Shown: positions 34,631 through 43,847, counted from the stretch's first letter. The stretch: DNA of 64,000 bases from Candidatus Methylomirabilis sp. (GCA_020722725.1 DYKG01000016.1:1-64000); one strand, 5' to 3'. A program made the numbers and translations. The notes: generated by a model from the sequence alone, not told the origin.

Positions 34631-35053
34631 TTATGGGACAATTCCCCGGATTCTGCGGTTATCAATGTAACCCTGCAGAATGATCGAGGCGGCAACCGCA
34701 TCGATTTTTCCTTTGCGCTCTTCGCGGCTGAACCCGCCTTCAAGCAGAGAATTTTCGGCGATTTTCGAGGTCAGCCGCTCATCGTAAAATTCAATTTCGA
34801 TGCTGGTTTTTGAAGCCAGCTCGTTTTTGAAGAAGCGTGCCATCTGGCACGATTCGCGTTCTTTGCCGTCAAATGAAACGGGCATGCCAATAACAATAGC
34901 CTCTACCTGTTCTTTTTCGACAATTTTAAGTATTTCATCAATGGCATTTTTTCCAGCCTTAACTACGGCAAAAGGCGTGGCGGCGATCTCAAGCCGATCA
35001 CAGGTTGCCAGTCCTATTCTTTTTTTGCCGACGTCAATGGCGAGAATTTTCAT
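34631..35053 (-). CDS. ruvX: RuvX/YqgF family nuclease (pre-16S rRNA processing)
   Basis: 140 residues, full length for the family. Conserved elements of the RNase H-like fold are present: LAIDVGKKRIGLATCD, VIGMPVSFDGKE, YDERLTSKIAE and DAVAASIILQGY. The family was first called a Holliday junction resolvase and is now linked to processing of the 5' end of 16S rRNA. It follows alaS by two bases, a very common pairing. Confidence 0.93.
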   Translation of the reverse strand: MKILAIDVGKKRIGLATCDRLEIAATPFAVVKAGKNAIDEILKIVEKEQVEAIVIGMPVSFDGKERESCQMARFFKNELASKTSIEIEFYDERLTSKIAENSLLEGGFSREERKGKIDAVAASIILQGYIDNRRIRGIVP

Positions 35054-35055
35054 TT

Positions 35056-37647
35056 TTATCGGGTGAGAGCCTGAGAAATGAGCTGTTCTGCCTGAGCCAT
35101 GGCTTCATCGATTTTTTCAACATCTTTACCGCCGGCGGTCGCCATGTCGGGCCGGCCGCCACCGCTGCCGCCAGCAACTTTCGCCACTTCTTTAATGATT
35201 TTTCCAGCGTGCAGGCCTTTCTGTACAAGGTCTTTGGAGATCTTTATTACAAACCCGGCTTTTTCGCCGCCGGTTGCAAGAAGGGCAAGTGTTTTACCGC
35301 GTGCGTTGCTAACCAGTTCATCACAAAGCTCTTTCATTTCATCGACATTGAGATCGTCGGTGCGCGAAAGAATGACCGAAACATCAGAAATCTGCCGGGC
35401 AGCGGCCCTGATCTGGTCGATTTTGCCCATTGCCTGGCTTTTTCGCAGTTTATCCAGTTCGCGCTTGAGTTCGCGGTTTTCGCTGACAATTTTTTCGGCT
35501 TTGTGCAGAAGATTCTTTTGTTCGCAATCAAGAAGTCGGGTAAGTTCGCGCTCAGACTGTTTTAGACTGTGAACGATTTCAAGAGAACTGCTGCCAGAAA
35601 CGGCTTCAATACGCCTGACTCCAGCTGCAACAGATGATTCTGAAGTAATGGTCAGCAGACCGATTTCGGCAGAGTTGTTGATATGGGTTCCACCGCAGAG
35701 TTCCTTCGAGTAATCGCCCACCCTGATTACCCGCACCCGGTCGCCGTATTTTTCACCAAAAAGAGCCATTGCCCCCGATTTAACCGCTTCATCATAGGCC
35801 ATTTCCTGTTTTTTTACTTCGAGAGCATCGAGAATTTTTTCGTTAACCCGGCTTTCGATTTGAGCAATGATATCCGGGCCAATCGATGCAAAGTGGGTGA
35901 AATCAAAGCGCAGGCGCTCTGGGGTGACGTATGAACCAGCCTGTTTAACGTGATCACCAAGGATTTCCTGCAGTGCTTTGTGCAGCAGGTGAGTTGCGGT
36001 GTGGTTTCGCATGGTTGCCCGGCGGGTCTTGGTGTCAACGATAAGATCGACAGTTGCTCCTGCGGCAAAGGTATTGCCCGAAGCCCATGAACCGATATGG
36101 AGATAAACGCCTTCAGCCTTTTCCGTGGTTTTTACGTTGAAAAATGCTTTTCCGCAGACGATCTGGCCGTTATCACCGACCTGGCCACCAGCTTCAGCAT
36201 AAAATGGTGTTTTATCGACAATTACAATTGTCTGATCACCCTCAGTAACGACTGCCAGAACCTTTCCAGTATCCTGCATTTTTTCATAACCACTGAAAAT
36301 GGTTTCCGGGTAATCGCCCGGATTAACTGCAGAGAAGTTCACAAAAGCCGAAACCACATTGGCGCGACCACGCTGTCTCTGCTTTTCGAGTTCGACGTTA
36401 AAGCCGTCTTCGTCAACCAGCAGATTCTGTTCGCGGCAGATTTCACGGGTCAGGTCGAGTGGGAACCCGTAAGTATCATGAAGCAAAAATGCCTTTTCGC
36501 CCGTCAGGGTTGAATTACCAGCTTTTCTAAGCTCGTCGAGGTGTTGGTTGAGTATTTCACTACCGGTTTTGAGGGTCTGCAGAAATCTTTCTTCTTCGTT
36601 TTTCACCACGCGAATGATGTGATCGGCATTTTCTTTGACTTCGGGATAATAGGCCATAATTTCAGCTACCGTGGGAACGATTTGGTGAAGGAAAGGCTTA
36701 TCCTGACCCAGATAGCTGAAGCCAAATCGAGATGCGCGGCGCAGAATTTTGCGCAAAACATAGCCGCGACCTTCATTTCCGGGAAGCGCACCATCGGCCA
36801 GGGCGAAAGAAAGGGCTCTAACATGGTCAGAAACTACTTTTAGTGCAGTTCTGATTTTGCCCTGTTCAGAGAAGCGTCGGCCGGTAATTTCTTCGGTTTT
36901 CTTGACGATACCGCTAAAAACATCGTTTTCAAAATTGTCTTTCTTGCCTTGAAGAATTGAAGCAAGGCGTTCAAGCCCCATACCAGTGTCGATATTTTTG
37001 CGTTCAAGCGGTGTCAGAGAGCCGTCTTCGGCTCTGTCATACTGGGTAAATACAAGGTTCCAGAATTCGAGAAAGCGCGGGCAATCGCATCCAGGGGCAC
37101 AATCAGGGCTTTTGCAGCCGATTTCCTCGCCCTGATCGATATAGATTTCTGAGCATGGACCGGAAGGCCCAATGCCGATAGTCCAGAAATTATCCTTGTC
37201 GCCGAGTTTTACGATGTGATCGGCAGCCACTCCGATATCGCGGTTCCAGATCTGCCAGGCTTCATCATCGGTGTGATGCACCGAAACATAGAGTTTATCA
37301 ACGGGAAGATTGATTTCTTTGGTAATGAATTCCCAGGCCCAGGCGATTGCTTCCTTTTTAAAATAGTCGCCAAAGCTGAAGTTTCCAAGCATTTCGAAAA
37401 AGGTATGATGTCTTGCAGTGTAGCCAACATTCTCGATGTCGGTTGTACGAAAGCATTTCTGACAAGAAGCAGCCCGGCTGATGTCGGTTTTCAGTCCGAG
37501 AAAATATGGTTTAAAGGGCGCCATGCCGGCACTGATAAATAACAGGGTCGGGTCATCCTGCGGAATTAGCGGCGCTGATTTTTCAACTTTGTGCTGTTTT
37601 TTGCCAAAAAAATCGAGAAATTTCTGCCTGATGATTGCGGTTTTCAC
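35056..37647 (-). CDS. alaS: Alanyl-tRNA synthetase
   Basis: 863 residues. All parts of bacterial AlaS are in order: the class II catalytic core (TTDIENVGYTARHHTFFEMLGNFSFGDYFK), the tRNA-recognition region, the editing domain with its zinc motif HTATHLLH plus ELCGGTH, and the C-terminal Gly-rich C-Ala region (GGSGGGRPDMATAGG). It charges tRNA-Ala and clears mischarged Ser and Gly. It forms a close unit with ruvX. No T-box leader is visible upstream; the 48 bases before it separate it from the pseudopilin gene. Confidence 0.98.
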   Translation of the reverse strand: MKTAIIRQKFLDFFGKKQHKVEKSAPLIPQDDPTLLFISAGMAPFKPYFLGLKTDISRAASCQKCFRTTDIENVGYTARHHTFFEMLGNFSFGDYFKKEAIAWAWEFITKEINLPVDKLYVSVHHTDDEAWQIWNRDIGVAADHIVKLGDKDNFWTIGIGPSGPCSEIYIDQGEEIGCKSPDCAPGCDCPRFLEFWNLVFTQYDRAEDGSLTPLERKNIDTGMGLERLASILQGKKDNFENDVFSGIVKKTEEITGRRFSEQGKIRTALKVVSDHVRALSFALADGALPGNEGRGYVLRKILRRASRFGFSYLGQDKPFLHQIVPTVAEIMAYYPEVKENADHIIRVVKNEEERFLQTLKTGSEILNQHLDELRKAGNSTLTGEKAFLLHDTYGFPLDLTREICREQNLLVDEDGFNVELEKQRQRGRANVVSAFVNFSAVNPGDYPETIFSGYEKMQDTGKVLAVVTEGDQTIVIVDKTPFYAEAGGQVGDNGQIVCGKAFFNVKTTEKAEGVYLHIGSWASGNTFAAGATVDLIVDTKTRRATMRNHTATHLLHKALQEILGDHVKQAGSYVTPERLRFDFTHFASIGPDIIAQIESRVNEKILDALEVKKQEMAYDEAVKSGAMALFGEKYGDRVRVIRVGDYSKELCGGTHINNSAEIGLLTITSESSVAAGVRRIEAVSGSSSLEIVHSLKQSERELTRLLDCEQKNLLHKAEKIVSENRELKRELDKLRKSQAMGKIDQIRAAARQISDVSVILSRTDDLNVDEMKELCDELVSNARGKTLALLATGGEKAGFVIKISKDLVQKGLHAGKIIKEVAKVAGGSGGGRPDMATAGGKDVEKIDEAMAQAEQLISQALTR

Positions 37648-37695
37648 TGTTGTCTCCTTGACTGTGGTCGATATGACTGCGACAGAATATCAGTT

Positions 37696-38412
37696 TTATT
37701 CATATTTTGCATTAAGAATTCTGGGGTAAATTCTGGTAACGAAAGTTCTTTGTTTAACCGGTTTATTGGTTGAATCGAAAAGTTCATGCATTGACAGCTG
37801 AATTTCAATACCTCTGATTTTCTCAAGTTCCCGCAAACCGTTGGCTGTTGGGTTTGAAGGGTGATAGTAGTGTGGAGCCAGATAATTGCGATAATCGATA
37901 AGGCTTTCATCGACGTGCCGATTGCGGAAGATGGTTCCATCGGTGCCCCAGACCTTAAGATAGTTGAGCTGCTTGCTGATCAGAGCTTTTTTGATTTCGC
38001 CTTCAACCTGGCGATAGATCACCTTCTGCTGATTTGGGTTATCGCGGTGTTTTTCCGGGCCTTCATAGGTGTAGGTGACCAGCTGAAAACCCGAGCCCTT
38101 CCTCGAAGGGATCTCGAAAACCACTTTATACAGCAGAGCGTTTTCCTCGTCGAAAAGACTGGATTTGAAGATGGTATCAATTTCAACCACCCTGGTCATT
38201 TCTCTCAGGTCGCGCTCAATGACCATGAGAAAGTTTCTGGCCTCATGAAGAGTATCGAGTGACTGTTTCTGGCGGTCGAGGCTGACAAAGGTGCGATCGA
38301 TAAAGGTGTAGCCGATTGCCAGCACGATTCCAAGAATCAGAAAAGAAATCATGACTTCAACAAGAGTGAAGCCCGCTGATGATTTTGCCCGTTTTATTTT
38401 TCCAAAATTCAT
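37696..38412 (-). CDS. Prepilin-type protein, GspJ/PulJ-like
   Basis: 238 residues. A short basic leader ends at the prepilin peptidase site (SSAG before FTLVEVMISFLILGIVLAIGY) with the Glu at position +5 and a hydrophobic helix, so it is processed by PilD and built into a pseudopilus. The rest is a larger C-terminal domain like the minor pseudopilin J, with ERDLREMTRVVEID. GAGG lies upstream of the ATG. It follows a second prepilin gene by nine bases. No secretion ATPase or secretin gene is nearby. Confidence 0.8.
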   Translation of the reverse strand: MNFGKIKRAKSSAGFTLVEVMISFLILGIVLAIGYTFIDRTFVSLDRQKQSLDTLHEARNFLMVIERDLREMTRVVEIDTIFKSSLFDEENALLYKVVFEIPSRKGSGFQLVTYTYEGPEKHRDNPNQQKVIYRQVEGEIKKALISKQLNYLKVWGTDGTIFRNRHVDESLIDYRNYLAPHYYHPSNPTANGLRELEKIRGIEIQLSMHELFDSTNKPVKQRTFVTRIYPRILNAKYE

Positions 38413-38421
38413 TTGATTACC

Positions 38422-38973
38422 TCAGGGAGTACCGATGTTCATTGGGAAGGAGGCATTCAACCCGGCCCCAAGCGTTTCATCGCCAAGAATAGTAGCGAGT
38501 TCAAAAGTTTTTTCGTTCTTTTTCTGACCTGAAGCGGCCTCGATGAACCGAACCAGCACTCTGATGCGAATTCTTCTTTTTTGCAATTCAAAATCAGGTC
38601 TGGAGGGGTCGGGATCGACGAAGGGATAAAATGAAATTCTGGTTTCCCGGGCATATTCGACGCCTGGAGAGTTCCAGACCCCGTTCAGTTCGAGGGGAAG
38701 AATAACTTCTTTAAACGGCCCTTCGGCAGGATCGACGGCATCGAGCTCGATAATTTTGCGCAGTTCTTCAAATGGCCTGCTTTTGAGTTCTTCCACCTTC
38801 TGTAAAGCAAGATTACATGCCACCACTTCATTAATGCTCTTGTAGGTTACCTTTTCAGAAACGCCGAAGAGCAGAATAATCGGCAGCATAACCAGTGAGG
38901 CCACCGAAAGGGCAACGAGTATTTCAACGAGAGTTAAACCTCGATTCACTGAACCAGAAAATTTTATCTGCAA
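38422..38973 (-). CDS. Prepilin-type protein, GspI/PilV-like
   Basis: 183 residues from a TTG with AAGGAG about ten bases upstream. The processing site is NRG before LTLVEILVALSVASLVMLPIILL, with Leu instead of the usual Phe at +1 but Glu at +5. A minor pseudopilin of the GspI/PilV kind is likely, since it sits directly before the GspJ-like gene as I and J do in type II secretion operons. The two could tip a pilus or a secretion pseudopilus. Confidence 0.75.
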   Translation of the reverse strand: MQIKFSGSVNRGLTLVEILVALSVASLVMLPIILLFGVSEKVTYKSINEVVACNLALQKVEELKSRPFEELRKIIELDAVDPAEGPFKEVILPLELNGVWNSPGVEYARETRISFYPFVDPDPSRPDFELQKRRIRIRVLVRFIEAASGQKKNEKTFELATILGDETLGAGLNASFPMNIGTP

Positions 38974-39041
38974 AACAGGTAAACTCCTTCCATTAATCTG
39001 CCGATGGATTTCTCGAAACAGAATGTTTTCGAGGTAAACAA

Positions 39042-39515
39042 ATGAAGGTAAACAAAAAGCATTTCGGTCTTATTTTTGCGTCACTCATGGCCCTGTCCTT
39101 TAACAGTCATTTCGCTCAGGCTGCACGCAAAACCACGCAAGCCCTGCAGACCGGCAAAGCGTTCGCTTTCAAAAAGATTGACGGTAATTACGTCAGACTG
39201 CCTGAAGTTTCGGCGAACCCTGTTGTTGTAAAAAAGACCGGCATAAGAATCGACCGGAAAAACCTTTACATTGGCGGTTACGTTGTCAATACCAAAGACC
39301 AGGTAGTTAAGCATCTAAGAATTTTCCCCAGTTTCGCCGATTCGAGGCTGAACAATTCTGAACTGGTAAATCTGCTCAAACATGACGAAAAAGAGTTGCA
39401 GCCTGGAGAGACCAGACGTTTCGTAATCATGCGTCCGGTAGCTGATGTTGCAAGTCTGATATCTAATCATATTCCACTCAACGAAAACTGCATTCTCAAT
39501 TGTTACGAACTGTAG
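39042..39515 (+). CDS. Secreted protein of unknown function
   Basis: 157 residues with a signal peptide ending HFAQA before ARKTT. The mature part (about 130 residues) contains strands such as NLYIGGYVVNTKDQVVKHLRIFPSF and a PGETRRFVIM segment, recalling small beta-sandwich domains that act as carrier or adhesion modules (FxLYD-like); the match is loose. Two Cys near the C-terminus (ENCILNCYEL) could form a disulphide. Its last 20 bases overlap the end of the convergent gene on the other strand. Confidence 0.6.
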   Translation: MKVNKKHFGLIFASLMALSFNSHFAQAARKTTQALQTGKAFAFKKIDGNYVRLPEVSANPVVVKKTGIRIDRKNLYIGGYVVNTKDQVVKHLRIFPSFADSRLNNSELVNLLKHDEKELQPGETRRFVIMRPVADVASLISNHIPLNENCILNCYEL

Positions 39516-40242
39516 TATTCATCTGTTCAACATTCCCTATTGCGCTGTCCCAGTCGGGTCCCTGTTCGTCGGGGGCCCGTTTTTTCATAAGTTTGAATGA
39601 ATTGACATAAGCCTCTTTCGCCTTATCATACATGTTTTTTTCTTCATACACCCTGGCGAGGGAATCATAGGCGAAAATCAGAACATCAAGATCTTCGCGG
39701 CTTGCTCCCTGACTCAAAAGCTTTTCTTCAAGAAGTCTTTCCAGCTTCATAATTCCGAGGTTGTCAGACGCTTCAAGGGCTGAAAAGGCATCTTTTAGCT
39801 GCATGGAAGTTGGCGTTGAAAGCTTTCTGCGCAATTCCTCCTTTTCCAGCTGGCGTTTTTCTGAGGTCTCACGAGAAGCCTCGTATTTTCTCATCGCCAG
39901 TATCCGGCGCTCTTCACGCAGGTCTTTTGCCTGAATCTCATTTTTCAGGGCTTGAGCAGTCTGGTTAATCCCCATTTTTTCAAGCTGCTGTTTCTGAATA
40001 TCCGCGGTTTTTGCCTCAGATTTGAAGTATTTGGAAGGCTTAAGAAATGAAAATACGCCTGAAGATTGCTTTCCGGTAGGCAAGGCTTCGGGGTCGATGA
40101 TGCCGGAGCTGAAAAAATGGTAAACAAAAACTATTGCAAGAGCGCCAATAATAGCAGCCGCACCAACCAGCTGCGGATTTTTCCATAGAGGGGGTGGCGG
40201 TGGAGGCGCCTTTTTTTGTGGCGGATATAGCGGTCTGACCAT
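39496..40242 (-). CDS. Membrane-anchored helical protein with TPR-like C-terminus
   Basis: 248 residues. A Pro-rich cytoplasmic N-terminus (PPQKKAPPPPPPLWK) precedes one membrane helix (about 27-45). A highly charged helical region follows (about 75-150, rich in Glu, Lys and Arg). The last 85 residues have TPR-like spacing (LIFAYDSLARVYEEKNMYDKAKEAYVNSFKLM). It may be a scaffold in the inner membrane. No family is recognised. It overlaps the opposing secreted-protein gene by 20 bases at the 3' ends. Confidence 0.6.
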   Translation of the reverse strand: MVRPLYPPQKKAPPPPPPLWKNPQLVGAAAIIGALAIVFVYHFFSSGIIDPEALPTGKQSSGVFSFLKPSKYFKSEAKTADIQKQQLEKMGINQTAQALKNEIQAKDLREERRILAMRKYEASRETSEKRQLEKEELRRKLSTPTSMQLKDAFSALEASDNLGIMKLERLLEEKLLSQGASREDLDVLIFAYDSLARVYEEKNMYDKAKEAYVNSFKLMKKRAPDEQGPDWDSAIGNVEQMNTTVRNN

Positions 40243-40378
40243 GCTGGTTTCCTTAGCAGAATTTTACCAAGACTGGGTTTCCCTGGAATGGACTTGAAGG
40301 GGCATACCCAATGTTAAAGTCTAACAGAGCTTACGCCGCCTTGTCCACAACTACCTGCAGCAAAACCCTGTTAAAAAT

Positions 40379-40924
40379 TTGCAACATTGCATTGATTATG
40401 ATATAAATGGAATCGTCAGAAAGGTAACCTTCCGTTATGGGAGTGGAGCTTGTCCAGTTTACAGAGTATTCAAAACACCTAATGACCGCTTCAGCTTGGC
40501 CTATGACTTTGTATGCCGGCCGCTGCTTGAATCGGGACGCAAAAAGGCTGTTGAAATCCTTAGACTCCGGTCCGGGGAAAAAATACTTGAAATAGGCATA
40601 GGCACTGGACTTAGTCTCGACTTCCCTCCTGAGGGAATTAATTTGACCGCCTTTGATTACAGCGTGGGCATGCTGAAAGAATCGCGAAAAAAGTTGGATG
40701 AATGCAGAAGATGGCTTTTACCGACAACTCTTTCGACTGTATTATTGCAGCATATGTTTTAATTGTCCTTATTCCACCCGATTTTTTCTGGCATAGGCCT
40801 GTTCACTCTGGATCGCGATCTTCTTGGCGTTATCAGAAAATTGGGCGCTGAAAACCTGCGAATCGAGCCTTCCAATTTGCTGGGTCTGCACCAGGTCATT
40901 TCGTTTACGACCCCAAAGAGATAA
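40379..40924 (+). pseudogene. Decayed PmtA/UbiE-like SAM methyltransferase
   Basis: The first frame (to 40762) contains a recognisable Rossmann methyltransferase start: FSLAYDFVCRPLLESGRKKAVEIL, then motif I as KILEIGIGTGLSLD, then LTAFDYSVGMLKESRKKL. After about 40697 the homology continues in another frame (MAFTDNSFDCIIAAYVL), and after a gap a further frame gives NLRIEPSNLLGLHQVISFT before a stop at 40922-40924. Several internal stretches are missing, so the gene has lost pieces as well as frame. The family resembles phosphatidylethanolamine N-methyltransferases. An inactive relic is the best reading. Confidence 0.7.
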
Positions 40925-41041
40925 TTTCAGGATTTCGAATGGGGCATGGCACGCAGAGCCACCAATCTGCAAAAGGCAGACTTTAAGTTCTGACCTGACT
41001 TATTGGGCCACTTTCAAATGCCCAGAAACACGGAGATATTT

Positions 41042-43051
41042 GTGATTAAACGAGCTAGAAAAAGCGAAAACAACGGTTCCCCCGAAAAGAACCAGAACCA
41101 GGGCGATTTTTCCCGCATAATTGATGGCCTTAAGGCTCATGAGAAAATTATTGCGGACGCCCTGAAATCAAGAGTCAATCCCGGCGATTGGAAAATCTGG
41201 CAAACCCGGTATGCCCTTGACGAAGAAAACGGGTCGGTTGACCTGATTTTTGTTGCCAACGAAGGGAAAAAACCGACTTATACTCTTATCGATCTTTCAA
41301 TCCCCCATCTTGGGCATGGGCAAAAGTATGCTTTACCCGCCAAAGCCAAGGCTTTTCAAAAAATGCAGAACATTCCGGCAACGAGAATCAAGAAAGCGAT
41401 AGTTCTGATCAGGAAAGGCACAGAAACCATTTCAGCAAGCTCTTCGAGAATTCGCTGTCCAATCATTGAAGTTCAGCTTGAAAGAATTATGCCGCGCGAA
41501 CCAAGGCCTGCTCCAGAAAGATCTGAAGCGCCTGCGAACAAACAGGCAATCCCGGCTTCAGAAAAGGGCGCAAAGCCCGTTCAGGGAGTTTCACAGGAAT
41601 TGTTGTTTGCTCTCAAGGAAGCTATTGTTCATGAATGCCTCTCAACCATGCACAAGCGCAAGAACAAATATATCCGCAAAGGTCTCTGGCGCTGGATTGA
41701 ACGTGAAATCATGGATCCAAACGTTCATTTTTACCTGATCATACTTTCAACGATTTATCAGGGCAAAGCCGGCGAAGTTCTCAGTCGCAGGTTCAAGACG
41801 GTTGAATCCTATACCAGTCAGGCTGAAGAAGTTATTTCTGCAATTTTTTCAAAAGAAACTAATCTTGCTGATGAGATAAAAAAAGCCTCTGAACGCCACA
41901 AAAAGGCACTGAGAAAATTTCTCGCCTGCTTCAGCCAGACTCCGCCGTTCGAATACCTGCGCAGTCTTTTTCTCAAAGAATTCCGCAGCAGTCAGGATGG
42001 TTTGAAGTCAAGGCTTGCGGTTTTTACCACCCTTAATCAGCTTCTTGAAAGATGTGGTTTTGAGGGAGAAAAAGAAACCCAATATCCGCTTGAAATACTT
42101 GATGAGCTTGGGATTTTCCAGGGCATTATGGCAGGCAACTATGAAAAATTGCGGATCGACAATGCTCAAAAGAAACTCAAACACCTTGTTCCTCAGGCTG
42201 ATTGGAGTGAAGAGGAAATTTATCTGCTGCGCAACCAGCTTTCCAGGGCTTTGAATCTTCCTGCCCAGGAATTTAACCTGAATGCGTTTTTGCCGCAGGC
42301 TTTCGTTAATGATGCCAGGGTAATGGCTGAAGCCAAAAAAGAAGCCTTTAGAGCAGAGCCAGGAAATGAAGCCACGGCCAGGCCGGTTGAGCAACCGGAA
42401 GTCAAGGCTGAACCACAGCCACAAAGCCACGAGAAAAAGCATCAACCACACCCCAGACGAGAAGAAATGCCAAGGAAACAGCAAAGACAGCCGGTTTTAC
42501 CACAAATGGCTTTAGAAGAAGTTCCACCTCACGGCGCAGAACAAGAAATTTCATCGTCCATGCCGGTAATCGATGAAGGCTTTAGACCAGCTGAAGTTGC
42601 TATCGAAAATGAAGTTCGCGAAGAGCTTGAAATTCCTTCAGAACGGTCTGATAAAAAAAGATTCAATGACTGCGATGAAGCATTTCATCGAAACTTTGAG
42701 TTCTTTGGTGGTCAGGTTGACGAAGACATTGATTCAATCAGACTTGCTCTTGCCATGAGCCGTCATGAAGTAGAAAAAACAAATTCTCAGCCAGTTGCCC
42801 TTCCGAAGGTTGAAGAGGCTGATGAATTTGAAGAAGACAGCTATCGCCCTCCCACAAAGTTTTTATCAGAAAAGCATATTCAGACCAATCACGTTCCCCC
42901 GAAAAAATCCCATGCTAAAAATAATCAACCGAGCAATGGAAACCCGAAAAATCCCAACAATAATCGCAGAAGAAAACCGGGAAATCGGCCGGGGCAGCAC
43001 CGAAAACCCAGGCGTGCGCCAGGTCAGGATAATCCAGGAATCAATCGATGA
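41042..43051 (+). CDS. Large uncharacterised protein with a basic, disordered C-terminal tail
   Basis: 669 residues from a GTG with GGAG six bases upstream. An upstream in-frame ATG at 41003 has no ribosome site. Residues about 50-150 look like one alpha/beta domain (YALDEENGSVDLIFV, YTLIDLSIPHLGHGQKYALP, RIKKAIVLIRKG) that could be a remote PD-(D/E)XK-type fold, though the catalytic Lys is not where expected. The middle (about 190-430) is helical. From 440 to the end it is disordered, turning from acidic to strongly basic (KNPNNNRRRKPGNRPGQH), the kind of tail that binds nucleic acid. Its stop overlaps the next gene by four bases; a RuvC-like nuclease follows. Function unknown. Confidence 0.6.
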   Translation: MIKRARKSENNGSPEKNQNQGDFSRIIDGLKAHEKIIADALKSRVNPGDWKIWQTRYALDEENGSVDLIFVANEGKKPTYTLIDLSIPHLGHGQKYALPAKAKAFQKMQNIPATRIKKAIVLIRKGTETISASSSRIRCPIIEVQLERIMPREPRPAPERSEAPANKQAIPASEKGAKPVQGVSQELLFALKEAIVHECLSTMHKRKNKYIRKGLWRWIEREIMDPNVHFYLIILSTIYQGKAGEVLSRRFKTVESYTSQAEEVISAIFSKETNLADEIKKASERHKKALRKFLACFSQTPPFEYLRSLFLKEFRSSQDGLKSRLAVFTTLNQLLERCGFEGEKETQYPLEILDELGIFQGIMAGNYEKLRIDNAQKKLKHLVPQADWSEEEIYLLRNQLSRALNLPAQEFNLNAFLPQAFVNDARVMAEAKKEAFRAEPGNEATARPVEQPEVKAEPQPQSHEKKHQPHPRREEMPRKQQRQPVLPQMALEEVPPHGAEQEISSSMPVIDEGFRPAEVAIENEVREELEIPSERSDKKRFNDCDEAFHRNFEFFGGQVDEDIDSIRLALAMSRHEVEKTNSQPVALPKVEEADEFEEDSYRPPTKFLSEKHIQTNHVPPKKSHAKNNQPSNGNPKNPNNNRRRKPGNRPGQHRKPRRAPGQDNPGINR

Positions 43052-43257
43052 GCCGTCTGCCCAAATACATGATCCACCGCATGATTTTCATGTTCTGTGT
43101 CATGTTTCCAGTTTTGCTTTACGCCGAATATACCGGTAATAATTCGGTCATCCTGGCCGGATTGGCCGGTGGCGTATCGAGCGGCGTATCGGTTGTTCTG
43201 TTTCCCAGTGACGAACAGTTGAAAAAGAATTCACAGGAACGGAAAGACCAGGAGTGA
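43048..43257 (+). CDS. Small two-helix membrane protein
   Basis: 69 residues beginning MSRLPKYMIHRMIFM. Two hydrophobic segments (about 12-27 and 33-52, the second Gly/Val/Ser-rich) are followed by a charged tail. It is a predicted inner-membrane protein. The start overlaps the stop of the upstream large protein (ATGA), and its own stop overlaps the GTG of the RuvC-like gene. All three are therefore translationally linked, which is the main support for calling it real. Function unknown. Confidence 0.65.
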   Translation: MSRLPKYMIHRMIFMFCVMFPVLLYAEYTGNNSVILAGLAGGVSSGVSVVLFPSDEQLKKNSQERKDQE

Positions 43258-43736
43258 GAGGCACGGTTATTGGGCTGGATCTCGCTGAAAAACTGGGATT
43301 AAGTATAGTTGACACACAAACAAATCGGCTTTTATTCAGTATGAGCCGCAAGCTTTCGCATGGCGACCCGCAGGAGCGACTTCTTAACCTTCGCAATCTT
43401 CTGGTTGAAGCAATCAACCGCTATCAACCAACAGAAATGGCAATTGAAGACGTTTTCCTGCCAGCGAAAACTTCGAGAAAAACTCCGATTTCTCTGGGTG
43501 AACTGCGTGGGGTAGCCCGCCTGTGTGCTGCAGAAAAAAACATTCCAGTATTTTTCTATGCCGCCAGACAGGTGAAGCAGGCCGTAACTGGATTTGGAAA
43601 CGCCAGCAAAGAGGACGTGGTGCATTGGATTCAGTCTGAATTCAATATTAAGGTTAAAGACGACAACGAGGCTGATGCAATTAGCATTGCCTGGACCCAT
43701 ATCATGATGCGCAGGTTCGAACTGGCGCAAAAATGA
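43254..43736 (+). CDS. RuvC-like crossover-junction endonuclease
   Basis: 160 residues, the size of RuvC. Family signs are Asp9 in IGLDLAEKLG, Glu65 in MAIEDVF, and the conserved segment ARQVKQAVTGFGNASKEDV. Near the C-terminus Asp141 (NEADAISIAWTH) is kept, but the other canonical acidic residue of the DxxD motif is Asn138, with Asp137 next to it. The first motif also lacks the usual DPG. It may be a diverged RuvC that resolves Holliday junctions, or a specialised relative. It has no ruvA or ruvB beside it and is coupled to two unknown genes. Confidence 0.75.
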   Translation: MRGTVIGLDLAEKLGLSIVDTQTNRLLFSMSRKLSHGDPQERLLNLRNLLVEAINRYQPTEMAIEDVFLPAKTSRKTPISLGELRGVARLCAAEKNIPVFFYAARQVKQAVTGFGNASKEDVVHWIQSEFNIKVKDDNEADAISIAWTHIMMRRFELAQK

Positions 43737-43847
43737 AAAATTGCAAGACTATTGCATCCTGACTGGTGCTTGTGGTATTCTTGCGCCATCAGATTTTGCT
43801 CTGCGCTGCAAGGTCATAGATTCAGATACAATATGGAGTTAAGTATT

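Noticed and set aside
43752-43847. N-terminal extension of the cold-shock protein
   Set aside because: The extension is Cys/Trp-rich and unlike any cold-shock protein; the ATG at 43848 has a ribosome site.
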